A DNA stretch of 64,000 bases. Source: Lysobacter capsici. GTDB taxonomy: Bacteria > Pseudomonadota > Gammaproteobacteria > Xanthomonadales > Xanthomonadaceae. The notes under the pieces are model-generated. The model ran no database searches. It saw only the letters and a list, made by a program, of their open reading frames with translations, and was not told the DNA's origin. Numbering within the stretch: the stretch's first letter is position 1; each line of letters opens with the position of its first letter. Shown here piece by piece: positions 8,513-17,228 of this stretch. The stretch lies in the NCBI RefSeq assembly GCF_018732085.1, contig NZ_CP076103.1, positions 2,232,001 through 2,296,000 of the forward strand, written 5' to 3'. The position numbers and the translations under genes were made by a program.

Positions 8513-9314
8513 GCGGCGCGGCTGCGAAATGATCGAGCACCAGCACCTCGCTGCGGCCGGGGCGATAGCCCAGGCGCAGCGCGCTATGCACATAGTCGGC
8601 CGCGGCGACGCAGCTGTCGGCGAGCGTGCGGCTCAGGCACAGGTTCGCGGCCACCGCCGAGGCCAGGGTGCAGCCGGTGCCGTGGGCGTCGAGTTGCAGG
8701 CGTGGATGCGCGATCTCGCGCACTTCGCCGGGCGTGGCGAACAGATCGACCACGTCGCCGCTGCCTGGCAGATGTCCGCCCTTGAGCAGCACCGAGCGTG
8801 CGCCGAGCGCGAACAAACCCTCGAGCGCGCCGTGCATGGCGTCGCGATCGGCGATGGCGCGGCCGAGCAGCAGCTCGGCTTCGGGCAGGTTCGGCGTGAT
8901 CACGCTGGCCAGCGGCAGCAGCCGCGTGCGCAACGCGTCCAGCGCGGAGGGTTCCAGCAGGCGCGCGCCGGAGGTCGCGACCATCACCGGGTCGAGCACG
9001 ATATGCGCGGGCCGGTAGTGCTCCAGCGCATCGGCCACCGCGGCGATCACTTCGGCCGTGGCGAGCATGCCCAGCTTGACCGCGCCGATTTCGAAGTCGT
9101 CGAAACACGCGTCGATCTGCGCGCGTAGGAAGCCGGTATCGGGCACATGCACCGCGCTGACCCCGCGGGTGTTCTGCGCGGTCAGCGCCGCGAACGCGCT
9201 GAGCCCATGCACGCGATGCGCGGCGAAGGTCTTCAGGTCGGCCTGGACGCCGGCGCCGCCGCCGGAATCGGAGCCGGCGATGGTGAGGGCGGAAGCCGTG
9301 GGGATATGGTTCAT
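8505..9314 (-). CDS. thiD: Hydroxymethylpyrimidine/phosphomethylpyrimidine kinase
   Basis: Phosphorylates HMP and HMP-phosphate to HMP-diphosphate, the pyrimidine half of thiamine diphosphate. 269 residues, the normal length for stand-alone ThiD. It shows the ribokinase-fold features of the family: ALTIAGSDSGGGAGVQADLK at the N-terminus, VLDPVMVATSG, TPNLPEAELL, LLKGGHL and the anion-hole/catalytic segment DAHGTGCTLASAV. Its stop overlaps the downstream hydrolase start. The preceding unknown gene ends 9 nt upstream, so the three may be one transcript. Confidence 0.95.
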   Translation of the reverse strand: MNHIPTASALTIAGSDSGGGAGVQADLKTFAAHRVHGLSAFAALTAQNTRGVSAVHVPDTGFLRAQIDACFDDFEIGAVKLGMLATAEVIAAVADALEHYRPAHIVLDPVMVATSGARLLEPSALDALRTRLLPLASVITPNLPEAELLLGRAIADRDAMHGALEGLFALGARSVLLKGGHLPGSGDVVDLFATPGEVREIAHPRLQLDAHGTGCTLASAVAANLCLSRTLADSCVAAADYVHSALRLGYRPGRSEVLVLDHFAAAPRA

Positions 9315-9323
9315 CGGACAAGC

Positions 9324-9770
9324 CTAACCAAAACGTGCCTGGAGGGAAGCCTGGGCTTCTTGCAGGGGCGGCTCGCTGTCCGGGTCGGCCGGCGCATAGA
9401 CAACCGCGGCCTCGCCGAACGCCAGCTCCGCGGCATCGCGAACCAGACCGGGATACGACAACCAATACTGTCGTCGGACCCGGTCCTTCATGTAGTCCAC
9501 GCCGTACTCATCGCGGTAGTAGCGCACCATCGCGGCCGGTAGCCGGGCCTTGTCGTTGATCAGCAACTCGCGCCGGTGCTTGCACATCAACAGTCGAAAC
9601 GCTTTGCGGGTGTTGACGTCGAATCGCGCGAGCTCGGACACCACTTCGTCGAACTGGTCGGGATCGGAGAAGTCGTTGCGCTTCGGGAACAGCGTGCGCA
9701 TCGTCGAGCGGACGATATCGGCACTGAGCGGTTCAAGATCCTTGCGAGTTCTGGCCGGCAGGTGTTTCAT
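9324..9770 (-). CDS. Unknown conserved-looking 148-residue protein
   Basis: I do not recognise this protein. It is charged and soluble, rich in Arg and Asp, with no signal peptide or membrane segment. It opens MKHLPARTRKDLEPLSADIV and ends in a Pro/Glu/Ala-rich tail. Segments such as FDVNTRKAFRLLMCKHRREL and VRYYRDEYGVDYMKDRVRR suggest a compact helical protein. It precedes thiD by 9 nt on the same strand, and codon use matches its neighbours. The start ATG is the only good one before the 62 bp gap to the next gene. Confidence 0.75.
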   Translation of the reverse strand: MKHLPARTRKDLEPLSADIVRSTMRTLFPKRNDFSDPDQFDEVVSELARFDVNTRKAFRLLMCKHRRELLINDKARLPAAMVRYYRDEYGVDYMKDRVRRQYWLSYPGLVRDAAELAFGEAAVVYAPADPDSEPPLQEAQASLQARFG

Positions 9771-9832
9771 CGGTGCATCCCGGGCGACGGTCGAGGCCGC
9801 AGTCGATACGCTGCGGTCGTCGTCCAATAGTC

Positions 9833-10513
9833 TTATGCGTGAGGCGCGGGCGACGCGCGCCAGCGCGAACGGCCCAGCGCGAACGCGCGCCACAGCAGGA
9901 ACAAGCCCAGCAGCACCAGGCCCGGATCGATCAGGAAGAACGACAGCAGGCGCCCGTCCCAGACCCGCGAGGTCTGCCAGCTGCCGGCCGACTTGGGATG
10001 CAGGCGCGCGACCATGTGGGCCTGGATGCCGGCGAATTCCGGGACCGCGCGGGTGATCTGCGCCCGGAAACGGTACTCGCCGGGCGGTACGCCGAAGCGG
10101 TCGAACTCGCGGCTGATTTCGTCGCTGCCCACACCCGACAGGCCGAAGGTTTCGGTGTCGCCCTGGGCCACGATCGTCCCGCTGTCGGCCTGGCTCAGCG
10201 ACCAGCGCACCGGGATGGACACGCCGCTTGGAATGCGCTTGCCCTGGGCGTCGTAGCCGCCGTCGCCGAGCAGGTCGCGCAGGTGATCCATGCCGCGCGC
10301 ATCGGGGTACAAGGACAGTTGCAAGCGATAGCGGTCGGGCGCGCGGATGCGGATGCGCTGGTCGACGCCGCCGCCGGACGACACCGCGATCGGCGCATCC
10401 AGCGGCGGCGCGCTGATGCCATCGGCCCACTGGTCGAACCCGATCCGCGCCAGCACCACAACCACCAGGGTGACCAGCGCGAATCGGTTGTCGCGAACGA
10501 ACTGCTTGAGCAT
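9833..10513 (-). CDS. Unknown membrane-anchored protein
   Basis: 226 residues, function not recognised. There is an N-terminal membrane helix (residues ~11-23, FALVTLVVVVLARIG), then an extracytoplasmic domain of ~150 residues with a beta-rich character (IRIRAPDRYRLQLSLY, PGEYRFRAQIT), and a second hydrophobic helix near the C-terminus (FFLIDPGLVLLGLFLLWRAF). The topology suggests a periplasmic domain tethered at both ends. It begins 10 nt after phoH, so it is likely co-transcribed with it. Confidence 0.75.
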   Translation of the reverse strand: MLKQFVRDNRFALVTLVVVVLARIGFDQWADGISAPPLDAPIAVSSGGGVDQRIRIRAPDRYRLQLSLYPDARGMDHLRDLLGDGGYDAQGKRIPSGVSIPVRWSLSQADSGTIVAQGDTETFGLSGVGSDEISREFDRFGVPPGEYRFRAQITRAVPEFAGIQAHMVARLHPKSAGSWQTSRVWDGRLLSFFLIDPGLVLLGLFLLWRAFALGRSRWRASPAPHA

Positions 10514-10523
10514 GGCGACCGGG

Positions 10524-11921
10524 TTACAGCACTTCCGACGCGTAGTCGGCCAGACGCGAACGCTCGCCGCGGCGCAGGGTCACGTGCGCGCTGTGCGCCC
10601 AGCCCTTGAAGCGATCCACCGCATAGGTCAGGCCCGACGTCGTCTCGGTCAGATACGGCGTATCGATCTGCTCGACGTTGCCCAGACAGACGATCTTGGT
10701 GCCGGGACCGGCGCGGGTGATCAACGTCTTCATCTGTTTCGGCGTCAGGTTCTGCGCCTCGTCCAGAATCAGCCAGCGGCTCAGGAAGGTGCGCCCGCGC
10801 ATGAAGTTCATCGAGCGGATCTTGATGCGCGAAGCGAGCAGGTCGTTGGTCGCCGCGCGACCCCAGGCGCCGCCGTCCTGGTTGTGGGTCAGCACTTCCA
10901 GGTTGTCGGTGAGCGCGCCCATCCACGGGGTCATCTTTTCTTCTTCGGTGCCGGGCAGGAAACCGATGTCCTCGCCGACGCTGACCGTGGCGCGGGTCAT
11001 GATGATCTCGCGATAGCGCTGCTGATCCATGGTCTGCGCCAGGCCCGCGGCGAGCGCGAGCAGGGTCTTGCCGGTGCCGGCGGTGCCCAGCAAGGTGACG
11101 AAGTCGATCTCCGGGTCCATCAGCGCGTTGAGGGCGAAGTTCTGCTCGCGATTGCGCGCGATGATGCCCCACACCGCATGCTGGTTATGGCGGAAGTCGT
11201 CGACGATCTGCAGGGTGACGCGTTCTTCGCCGACCTTGGTGACCTTGAGCTCGGATTCCGAATCGCCGGGCAGGTACAGGAACTGGTTCGGGTACCAGTC
11301 GTCGTCTTCGGTGCGGGCGATTTCGTAGTAGGTGCGGCCCTTCTCGGTCCACGACTTGAGGTCCTTGCCGTGCAGGGTCCAGAAATCGTCCGGCAGCGCC
11401 GTCGCGCCGGTGTAGAGCAGGCTGAAATCGTCGAGCGCGCGGTCGTTCTCGTAGTCTTCCGACACGATCCCGGCGATCGAGGCCTTGATCCGCAGGTTGA
11501 TGTCCTTGGACACGAACACCACCGGCACGCCGGGTTCCTGTTCCTGCAGCGCCAGGATCGCGCCGAGGATCTGGTTGTCCGGGATCACCGCGCTGAAGCG
11601 CTTGCCCGCGTCGAAGGAGTTGGTCTGGAAACGCAGCTTGCCGATGCTCTGCGCGCCGCGCAGCTGCAAGCCCTGCGGGCGGTTGAGGGTGATGCCGGTG
11701 CTGATCTTGTCGGTGCCTTCGATCTGGATCAGCTCGTTGAGGAAGCGGCTGACCTGACGGGCGTTGCGGCTGGCTTCGGAGGTGCCTTTCTTGCCGTTGT
11801 CGAGTTCTTCGATGACCTGCATCGGCAGGTAGACGTCGTGTTCCTGGAACTTGAACAGCGCGGTCGGGTCGTGCATGAGCACATTGGTGTCGAGCACGTA
11901 GATCCGCTTGCTTCTGGTCAT
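10524..11921 (-). CDS. PIN-PhoH protein (PhoH2-like ATPase/nuclease)
   Basis: 465 residues with an N-terminal PIN nuclease domain (about 6-150; opening YVLDTNVLMHDPTAL, acidic residues at EEL and DN) fused to a PhoH-type P-loop ATPase (about 240-460). Walker A is GTAGTGKT at 279-286 and Walker B is WLILDEAQN. Fusions of this kind (YlaK/PhoH2) have been described as RNA helicase-nucleases, in some bacteria tied to toxin-antitoxin modules; no antitoxin gene is visible next to this one. The cellular role here is unknown. It is not the shorter PhoL partner of ybeZ-ybeY. Confidence 0.93.
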   Translation of the reverse strand: MTRSKRIYVLDTNVLMHDPTALFKFQEHDVYLPMQVIEELDNGKKGTSEASRNARQVSRFLNELIQIEGTDKISTGITLNRPQGLQLRGAQSIGKLRFQTNSFDAGKRFSAVIPDNQILGAILALQEQEPGVPVVFVSKDINLRIKASIAGIVSEDYENDRALDDFSLLYTGATALPDDFWTLHGKDLKSWTEKGRTYYEIARTEDDDWYPNQFLYLPGDSESELKVTKVGEERVTLQIVDDFRHNQHAVWGIIARNREQNFALNALMDPEIDFVTLLGTAGTGKTLLALAAGLAQTMDQQRYREIIMTRATVSVGEDIGFLPGTEEEKMTPWMGALTDNLEVLTHNQDGGAWGRAATNDLLASRIKIRSMNFMRGRTFLSRWLILDEAQNLTPKQMKTLITRAGPGTKIVCLGNVEQIDTPYLTETTSGLTYAVDRFKGWAHSAHVTLRRGERSRLADYASEVL

Positions 11922-12198
11922 TGAGAAGTCTCGTCTCGGATGGGGGTGACGTCGTTACGTTGCGGCGGAAACACAGGAGCGGGCAAGCCGTGCGCGCGCG
12001 CTGTCGAAGGACGCGATCGCGCACGACTCGATTGTGGGCAACGGGACGGTGAAGTCCCTGTGGGCGAGGTCCGCATGAGCGAGGTCGCCAGGAGCGGCAT
12101 CCGCACCGGCGCAACCGGCGGTTGCGCGAAACGCAGCCACCGCAGCGCCGCCGTGGCCCGCGGGGCGGGACGGCGAGGGGACAGGGCGGGTGGGCGCC

Positions 12199-12684
12199 TC
12201 ACTGAGCGGCGGAATCCTTGAGGGCGTCGAGAACGGCTTGGGCATGCCCGGCGACTTTCACCGGGCGCCATGACTGCACGATGACGCCCTTGGGGTCGAT
12301 CAGGAAGGTGCTGCGCTCGATGCCGATGTACTTGCGGCCGTATAGGCTCTTTTCCTTGATCACGCCGAAGGCGTTGCACAGCGTTTCGTCCTTGTCGCTG
12401 ACGAGCTCGAACTTGAAGCCCTGCTTGGCGCAGAAGTTCTGGTGCGACTTGATCGAATCGCGCGATACGCCCAGCACCGTCGCCCCGAGCTTCTTGAACT
12501 TGGGCAGCAGCGCATTGAAGTCCAGGCCCTCGGTGGTGCAGCCGGGCGTGCTGTCCTTCGGGTAGAAGTACAGCACCAGCCACTGGCCGGCGTAATCCTT
12601 CAGCGCCACCGTCTCGCCGCTGGACAGCGCCAGGGTGAGCGCGGGCGCTTTCTTGCCGTATGCGTGATCGCCGGTATCGAGCAT
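12199..12684 (-). CDS. bcp: Thiol peroxidase of the Bcp/PrxQ family
   Basis: Thioredoxin-dependent peroxiredoxin that reduces hydrogen peroxide and organic hydroperoxides in the cytosol. 161 residues. The peroxidatic Cys is C49 in KDSTPGCTTEG. The E. coli-type resolving Cys five residues later is absent (Leu). Instead a Cys lies at 85 (HQNFCAKQG), 36 residues away, which is the spacing reported for Xylella PrxQ. So it is probably an atypical two-Cys enzyme. It starts 2 nt after gcvR, the same pair as in E. coli. Confidence 0.93.
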   Translation of the reverse strand: MLDTGDHAYGKKAPALTLALSSGETVALKDYAGQWLVLYFYPKDSTPGCTTEGLDFNALLPKFKKLGATVLGVSRDSIKSHQNFCAKQGFKFELVSDKDETLCNAFGVIKEKSLYGRKYIGIERSTFLIDPKGVIVQSWRPVKVAGHAQAVLDALKDSAAQ

Positions 12685-12686
12685 GG

Positions 12687-13247
12687 TCAGAACTTCATCG
12701 GGTCCATGATGGCGTCCAGGTTCAGATGGTCGCAGAACTCGAGGAAGTCGTCGCGCAGCGCGGCGATGTGCATGCTCGAGGGGACGCCGATCGTGATCTG
12801 GGCGGAGAACATATCCGCGCCGGTCTGCATCGCGCGGTAGCGCGAGCAGTGCAGGCTTTCGATGGTGATGCCCTGGCGGTCGAAGAAGTCGGCCAGCTGG
12901 AACAAGATGCCGGGCTTGTCGGCGGCGACGACTTCGACGATGTAGGGCAGCAGGCTGGATTGCACCTGCTTGGCGCCGGTGCGGTACCACACCAGCTTGA
13001 GCCCTTCCTCGCGCTCCAGGCGCGTGAGCATGGCTTCGAGCTTGGCGACCGCGTCCCAGGAGCCGACCGCCAGCGCGGTCACCGAGACGTCGCGGCCGAC
13101 CGTGGACAGGCGCGCATCGACCAGATTGCAGCCCGAGTCGGCGATCCGGCGGGTCACCGACAACAGCGGCGACTCCGGATGCGTCGTATAGGCGTTGATC
13201 AGGAGGTGGTTTTCATTCGGCGACGGCCGGGAAGCGGAATCGGTCAA
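12687..13247 (-). CDS. gcvR: GcvR-like ACT-domain regulator
   Basis: 186 residues with two ACT domains (about 14-90 and 100-182), the architecture of GcvR, which in E. coli restrains the activator GcvA and so controls the glycine-cleavage operon. Second-domain signature YIVEVVAADKPGILFQLADF. Neighbourhood is the E. coli one: bcp downstream, dapA-bamC divergent. No GcvA homologue is in this window, so the partner here is unknown. The open frame starts at ATG 13247 with no better alternative. Confidence 0.88.
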   Translation of the reverse strand: MTDSASRPSPNENHLLINAYTTHPESPLLSVTRRIADSGCNLVDARLSTVGRDVSVTALAVGSWDAVAKLEAMLTRLEREEGLKLVWYRTGAKQVQSSLLPYIVEVVAADKPGILFQLADFFDRQGITIESLHCSRYRAMQTGADMFSAQITIGVPSSMHIAALRDDFLEFCDHLNLDAIMDPMKF

Positions 13248-13554
13248 GGCGGCGCCTGCAAGGGGAGCGTAATGCTCGGAAATGAACGGCGGCCCGGGCC
13301 CGGGCCGCGCTGTGAGTCAGCATACTTGCCCGCGCTTTCGGGCCGCAAGTAACATCGTCCCCTGCGTATAGGCGGCAAAGCGCGTTTCCGTGTCCCGCCG
13401 CCCGCTTTAGAATTCCCGGGTTCGACGTTCCGCGATCCACCCAGAGATCCCGACCAGCACCTCCCGCAAGCGTTCCACAGGTTCCACGTTCCCTCTCGGC
13501 CACGACCGCTCCGCAACCGCTGCGGCGGCGACTTCTCACTCAATAGGTCTTCAC
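13248..13554. other. Divergent gcvR/dapA intergenic region
   Basis: About 300 bp between the two divergent starts, no gene seen. A TTTAGAAT stretch at ~13406-13413 could serve as a -10 for dapA, but I find no matching -35. The dapA ribosome-binding site is probably the AGG at ~13545. Confidence 0.4.
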
Positions 13555-14460
13555 TTGCGACTTTCCGGCAGCATCACCGCGCTGGCGACGCCATTCACCG
13601 CGTCCGGCGAACTCGATCTGGACGCCTGGCGCACATTGCTGGCGCAACAGCTGGAAGGCGGCACCCAGGCGGTCGTGGTGGCCGGTTCCACCGGCGAAGC
13701 CGCGGCGCTGTACGACGCCGAATACGACACCTTGCTGCGCAGCGCGGTCGAACTGATCGCCGGCAAGATCCCGGTGCTGGCCGGCACCGGCCTGTCGAAT
13801 ACCGCCAAAACCATCGAACTGACCCGCCGCGTGGCCGCCTTGGGCGCCGACGCGGCGCTGGTCGTGACCCCGCCCTACGTCCGCCCGACCCAGGCCGGCC
13901 TGATCGCGCATTACCAGGCGATCGCCGACGACGGCGCGCTGCCGCTGGTGCTGTACAACGTGCCCGGCCGCACCGGCGGCGACCTGTTGCCCGAGACGGT
14001 GGCGCAACTGGCCGCGCATCCGCGCATCCATGGCATCAAGGAAGCGGTATCCGAACCCGAGCGCATGAACGCGCTGCTGGCGCTGAAGGCCGAGGGTTTT
14101 TCGGTGCTCAGCGGCGACGACCCGACCGCCTGCCGGGCCATGCTGGCTGGCGCCGACGGCATCGTCTCAGTCGGGTCCAACGTGCTGCCGGGCGCATTTC
14201 GCCGCCTGGCCGACCTCGCCCGCGGCGGACGCCGCGCCGAGGCCGAGGCCTGGGACGCGCGCCTGCGCCCGGCCTACGATTTTCTCGCCCTGGAACCCAA
14301 CCCGATCCCGGTCAAGGCGCTGCTCGCCGCGCAGGGGCTGGGCCATGGCCTGCGCCTGCCGTTGCAGTCGCTGTCGGCGCCCCACCATGAAGCCGCGCGG
14401 CATGCCGCCGGCCTGATTGTCGAACTCGAACACCTCTGCCGCGATACGCTCGCGGCCTGA
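13555..14460 (+). CDS. dapA: 4-hydroxy-tetrahydrodipicolinate synthase
   Basis: Condenses pyruvate with aspartate semialdehyde, the first committed step of lysine and diaminopimelate synthesis. 301 residues. It has the TIM-barrel features of the family: ALATPF, AGSTGE with T46, Y134 in LYNVPGRTGG and the Schiff-base lysine K162 in HGIKEAV. The start is TTG at 13555 (Leu codon, read as Met). An ATG does not occur nearby, and this start gives the normal N-terminus RLSGSITALATPF. It is followed after 19 nt by bamC. Confidence 0.95.
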   Translation: MRLSGSITALATPFTASGELDLDAWRTLLAQQLEGGTQAVVVAGSTGEAAALYDAEYDTLLRSAVELIAGKIPVLAGTGLSNTAKTIELTRRVAALGADAALVVTPPYVRPTQAGLIAHYQAIADDGALPLVLYNVPGRTGGDLLPETVAQLAAHPRIHGIKEAVSEPERMNALLALKAEGFSVLSGDDPTACRAMLAGADGIVSVGSNVLPGAFRRLADLARGGRRAEAEAWDARLRPAYDFLALEPNPIPVKALLAAQGLGHGLRLPLQSLSAPHHEAARHAAGLIVELEHLCRDTLAA

Positions 14461-14479
14461 ACCCCTGCAGGAGATGCTC

Positions 14480-15016
14480 ATGCGTTCCAACGTTACCCTG
14501 TCCCGTGCGGTTGTCGCCGGTCTGCTGTTGGCCGTGGTCGCCACGTCGGGCTGCAGCTGGTTCCGCAAGGGCAATAAGCTGTATGCCGAAACCCCGGAAA
14601 ACCGTCCGCTGGAAGTCCCGCCCGACCTCGACCAGCCGCGCACCGACGGCGCCATGGCCGTGCCGGCCGGCGGTTCGGTGACCGCTTCGGGCCTGGCCGC
14701 GTCGCGTCCGACCCAGGCCGCTCCGGGCACCCCGGCGTCCTCGGCCAACGGCTTCACCGTCAGCGGCAACCGCGACGACGTGTTCACCAAGGTCGGCGAC
14801 GCGCTGGGCAAGGTCGAAGGCCTGACCATCGCCAGCCGCGCGCAGTTGCTCGGCGCCTACGACGTCAATTACGAAGGCGGCAACTTCCTGGTCCGGATCA
14901 GCACCTCCGAAGCCGGCGCCTACGTGTCGGCGGTCGATCCGCGCGGCCTGCCGGCCACCGGCCCCGCGCCGGCCAAGCTGATCGCCAGCCTCAAGGGCAC
15001 GCTCGGCGGGCGTTGA
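14480..15016 (+). CDS. bamC: Short BamC-like outer-membrane assembly lipoprotein
   Basis: Probable BamC (NlpB) homologue, accessory lipoprotein of the BAM beta-barrel assembly machine. 178 residues against 344 in E. coli: a lipoprotein signal ending VATSGC, a Pro-rich unstructured segment with YAETPENRPLEVPPDLD (the part that contacts BamD in E. coli), and only one helix-grip domain (about 95-175). Start at 14480, 6 nt after an AGGAG; the ATG at 14474 directly abuts the AGGAG and is less likely. Its place after dapA matches E. coli, which supports the assignment. Confidence 0.85.
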   Translation: MRSNVTLSRAVVAGLLLAVVATSGCSWFRKGNKLYAETPENRPLEVPPDLDQPRTDGAMAVPAGGSVTASGLAASRPTQAAPGTPASSANGFTVSGNRDDVFTKVGDALGKVEGLTIASRAQLLGAYDVNYEGGNFLVRISTSEAGAYVSAVDPRGLPATGPAPAKLIASLKGTLGGR

Positions 15017-15056
15017 TCGGTCTGGCGCGACCGGTTTCGATCGGCTGTCGCGGGTG

Positions 15057-15082
15057 AAAACGGGCGCTTCGGCGCCCGTTTT
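15057..15082 (+). terminator. Terminator after bamC
   Basis: CGGGCGC-TTCG-GCGCCCG, a 7 bp GC stem with a UUCG loop, preceded by AAAA and followed by TTTT, 41 nt past the bamC stop. The A/T flanks make it potentially active in both directions. Confidence 0.9.
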
Positions 15083-15107
15083 CGTTTCCGGGATGCGCGC
15101 AATGACC

Positions 15108-15492
15108 TGAGCGGATCGAAAAGCGTCGGGCCTGAAGGCCCTCCCACGAGGGGCCGTGGCGCTCGCGGGCGCTCAGGGGGCGAGGGATGCAACTCGACGC
15201 CCGTTGCGTTTCCGGTTGGATCGATGTGTGCAATGGCCTGGGCGGATCGAAAAGCGTCGGGCCTGAAGGCCCTCCCACAAAAGGGGCCGTGGCGCTCGCG
15301 GGCGCTCAGGGGGCGAGGGATGGCAACTCGACGCCCGTTGCGTTTCCGGTTGGATCGATGCGTGTAATGACCTAGGCGGATCGAAAGGCGTCGGGCCTGA
15401 AGGCCCTCCCACAAAAGTTTCCGTGGCGCTTGGCAGTCCACCAACGGCTGCGCAGGCTTGCTGTTGTGGGAGGGCCTTCAGGCCCGACGCTT
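15108..15492. repeat. Tandem ~131-134 bp repeat (3 units) with REP-type hairpins
   Basis: The motif GCGTCGGGCCTGAAGGCCCT followed by CCCAC recurs at about 15123, 15253 and 15386 on plus, and inverted at ~15465-15492. Between copies, the same ~100 bp filler (GGGCGCTCAGGGGGCGAGGG, then CGACGCCCGTTGCGTTTCCG) repeats, so a whole REP-plus-spacer unit was duplicated in tandem. There are no unique spacers of CRISPR type. Confidence 0.9.
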
Positions 15493-15523
15493 TCCGCTCA
15501 GGTCGCGACTTGGCCCGCCGCGC

Positions 15524-16153
15524 TCAGTTCGACGCCAGCCGCGCCATCCCTTCGTTCAACATCAGCCGAGTCGCCGCCGCGCGTTGTTGCAGCGGGGAGT
15601 CCGCGAGTGCATCGAGCAGCCACCCGAACGAGCGGCACCGCGCCTGGCGTCCGGCCTCGTCGCCGCCGTCGGCGTTCAGGCCGGCGGCGAAGCCGTCGTG
15701 CAGCAGCATCGCCTTGGTCCCGGCGGATTTGAGCGTTTGCCTGGCCGCGGCGGCGTCGTAAGCCTGACGCGGGTTCTGCAACCCGGTCGTGGCGATATTG
15801 ATCAGGGCGCCGCTGAAGCGTTGCCGGCTCTCCGGCGCCAGGCTCTGTGCCGCCGCCATCAGCGCCGGTCCGCTGCGATCGGCCTGCGGGTCGAACAGGC
15901 CGCACAGCGTGCTCGCGTCGCGCGGCGTGCGCGAGGCCTGATGCAGGGCCTGGAACAAGTCGTCGATCGCGCCGTCGGGCGCACGCATGAGGGTGTCGTT
16001 GGCGCTGGCGACGATCGCGGCCGGGTCGAGCTGGGACAGGTCCAACTGTGACAGATCCAGTTGCGACAGATCGAAACCGCGCTGCTGAGCGCCGGTCGCG
16101 GCCGGGGTCAGGCACAGGGTCAACAGCAGGCCGAAGGGCAGAAGTTTGGACAT
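15524..16153 (-). CDS. Exported protein of unknown function with LSQLD repeats
   Basis: 209 residues with a clear signal peptide (MSKLLPFGLLLTLCLTPAAT, cleavage probably near GAQ). Then comes a triple LSQLD pentad (residues ~29-43) reminiscent of one turn of a pentapeptide-repeat helix, followed by an alpha-helical domain with two Cys that could form a disulfide. I do not recognise the family. It is single and minus strand, between repeats and fdxA. Confidence 0.7.
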   Translation of the reverse strand: MSKLLPFGLLLTLCLTPAATGAQQRGFDLSQLDLSQLDLSQLDPAAIVASANDTLMRAPDGAIDDLFQALHQASRTPRDASTLCGLFDPQADRSGPALMAAAQSLAPESRQRFSGALINIATTGLQNPRQAYDAAAARQTLKSAGTKAMLLHDGFAAGLNADGGDEAGRQARCRSFGWLLDALADSPLQQRAAATRLMLNEGMARLASN

Positions 16154-16439
16154 GGGACGGCGGCCGGAGAGAGTTTCCGGCCGAGTCTAGGTGCGCGCGG
16201 ATGAACCTTTCCGCGCCGCTCGCCGCCGCGTGGGGGATATGCGCGGAACTTTCGCGCGGCGTGGGTCGGCCGGGCTCCAGCATGGATGCTCGGCGTCGCG
16301 CGCACGATCGAGCGCTGTCGTGCCTACCGGTGCGCGAGCCGCTACGGCTTGATCGTTAGCGGTATCGATGCCCGTCGTTTCGGGCCGACGGGTGCGCGAG
16401 GTCCGCCAGATCGGGCCGCGGCGACGCGCCGAGGCGGAC

Positions 16440-16763
16440 TCAGCGCTCGATCAGGTCGATCTTGCCGGTCTTGCCTTCCCAGTCCTTGGCGTCGGGCAGG
16501 GCGTCCTTGCGCGTGGTGATCACCGGCCAGGCCTTGGCCAGTTCGGCGTTGAGCGCGACGAAGCTTTCCTGCCCGGCCGGGACGTCGTCCTCGGGGTAGA
16601 TCGCGTTGATCGGGCATTCGGGCTCGCACAGGGTGCAGTCGATGCATTCGTCCGGATCGATCACCAGGAAGTTCGGGCCTTCGTGGAAACAGTCGACCGG
16701 GCACACCTCGACGCAATCGGTGTACTTGCACTTGATGCAGTTCTCGGTGACGACGAAGGGCAT
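16440..16763 (-). CDS. fdxA: Seven-iron ferredoxin FdxA
   Basis: 107-residue electron carrier with one [3Fe-4S] and one [4Fe-4S] cluster. All nine Cys of the Azotobacter FdI-type pattern are present: C9, C12, C17, C21, C25, C40, C43, C46 and C50 (for example CIKCKYTDCVEVCP and CIDCTLCEPECP). The C-terminal tail is the usual ~50 residues. The start MPFVVTENCIKC is canonical. Its redox partner is not evident nearby. Confidence 0.95.
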   Translation of the reverse strand: MPFVVTENCIKCKYTDCVEVCPVDCFHEGPNFLVIDPDECIDCTLCEPECPINAIYPEDDVPAGQESFVALNAELAKAWPVITTRKDALPDAKDWEGKTGKIDLIER

Positions 16764-16950
16764 TGGCTGGGTCCTGGAGGTGGTCCGGTACGAAACAGGC
16801 CGGGCGGGCGATAGTGTAGCCATACGCATCGTCGCGACCCAAGACGAAGCTTGGCCTCTGCGACGCGGGTAACGGCGAAAACGGAACCGGCGCAACCGCC
16901 ATTGCCATCCGTGACAGGCCGGCGACAGCGCCCGCGGCGCGGCGCGGACA

Positions 16951-16980
16951 AGAAAAAGCCCGCGGTTGCGCGGGCTCTTT
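16951..16980 (-). terminator. Terminator for tRNA-Glu
   Basis: GCCCGCG-loop-CGCGGGC with five T on the minus strand immediately after the stem, 20-25 nt past the tRNA 3' end. Confidence 0.85.
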
Positions 16981-17000
16981 CATGCGACGGATCGCGTGTT

Positions 17001-17076
17001 TGGCGCTCCCTACGGGATTCGAACCCGTGTTTTAGCCTTGAGAGGGCCACGTCCTGGGCCTCTAGACGAAGGGAGC
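17001..17076 (-). tRNA. tRNA-Glu (anticodon CTC)
   Basis: 76 nt on the minus strand. Acceptor stem GCTCCCT/AGGGAGC, D-arm TCGTCTAGAGGCCCAGGAC, anticodon loop CTCTCAA with CTC between UGGCC and GGCUA, T-loop GGTTCGAATCC, discriminator G and an encoded CCA. It resembles E. coli tRNA-Glu closely, but with CTC instead of TTC, so it reads GAG. Confidence 0.96.
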
Positions 17077-17228
17077 AAGTTGTACGACTCTGTCCGATTG
17101 AAAGACCCTGGACGGGGCCTGGACAGACCGCTCAAGCTCTCAACTCGACGCGGCCTGCTAGTATATGCGCCGCCGTTGCGCTGGGCAACGGCTGTATTCA
17201 CGAACTCATAAGGCGGCACGCCCGCTCG

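Noticed and set aside
11955..12245. A 96-residue protein between phoH and bcp
   Set aside because: Pro/Ala-rich composition, overlaps the bcp end, no ribosome-binding site or recognisable motif.
15108..15492. CRISPR-like array
   Set aside because: Unit is ~131-134 bp, spacers are identical between units, and no cas gene is present.
16048..16359. Plus-strand frame near 16.0-16.4 kb
   Set aside because: Antisense to the exported protein signal-peptide region and without a plausible start.
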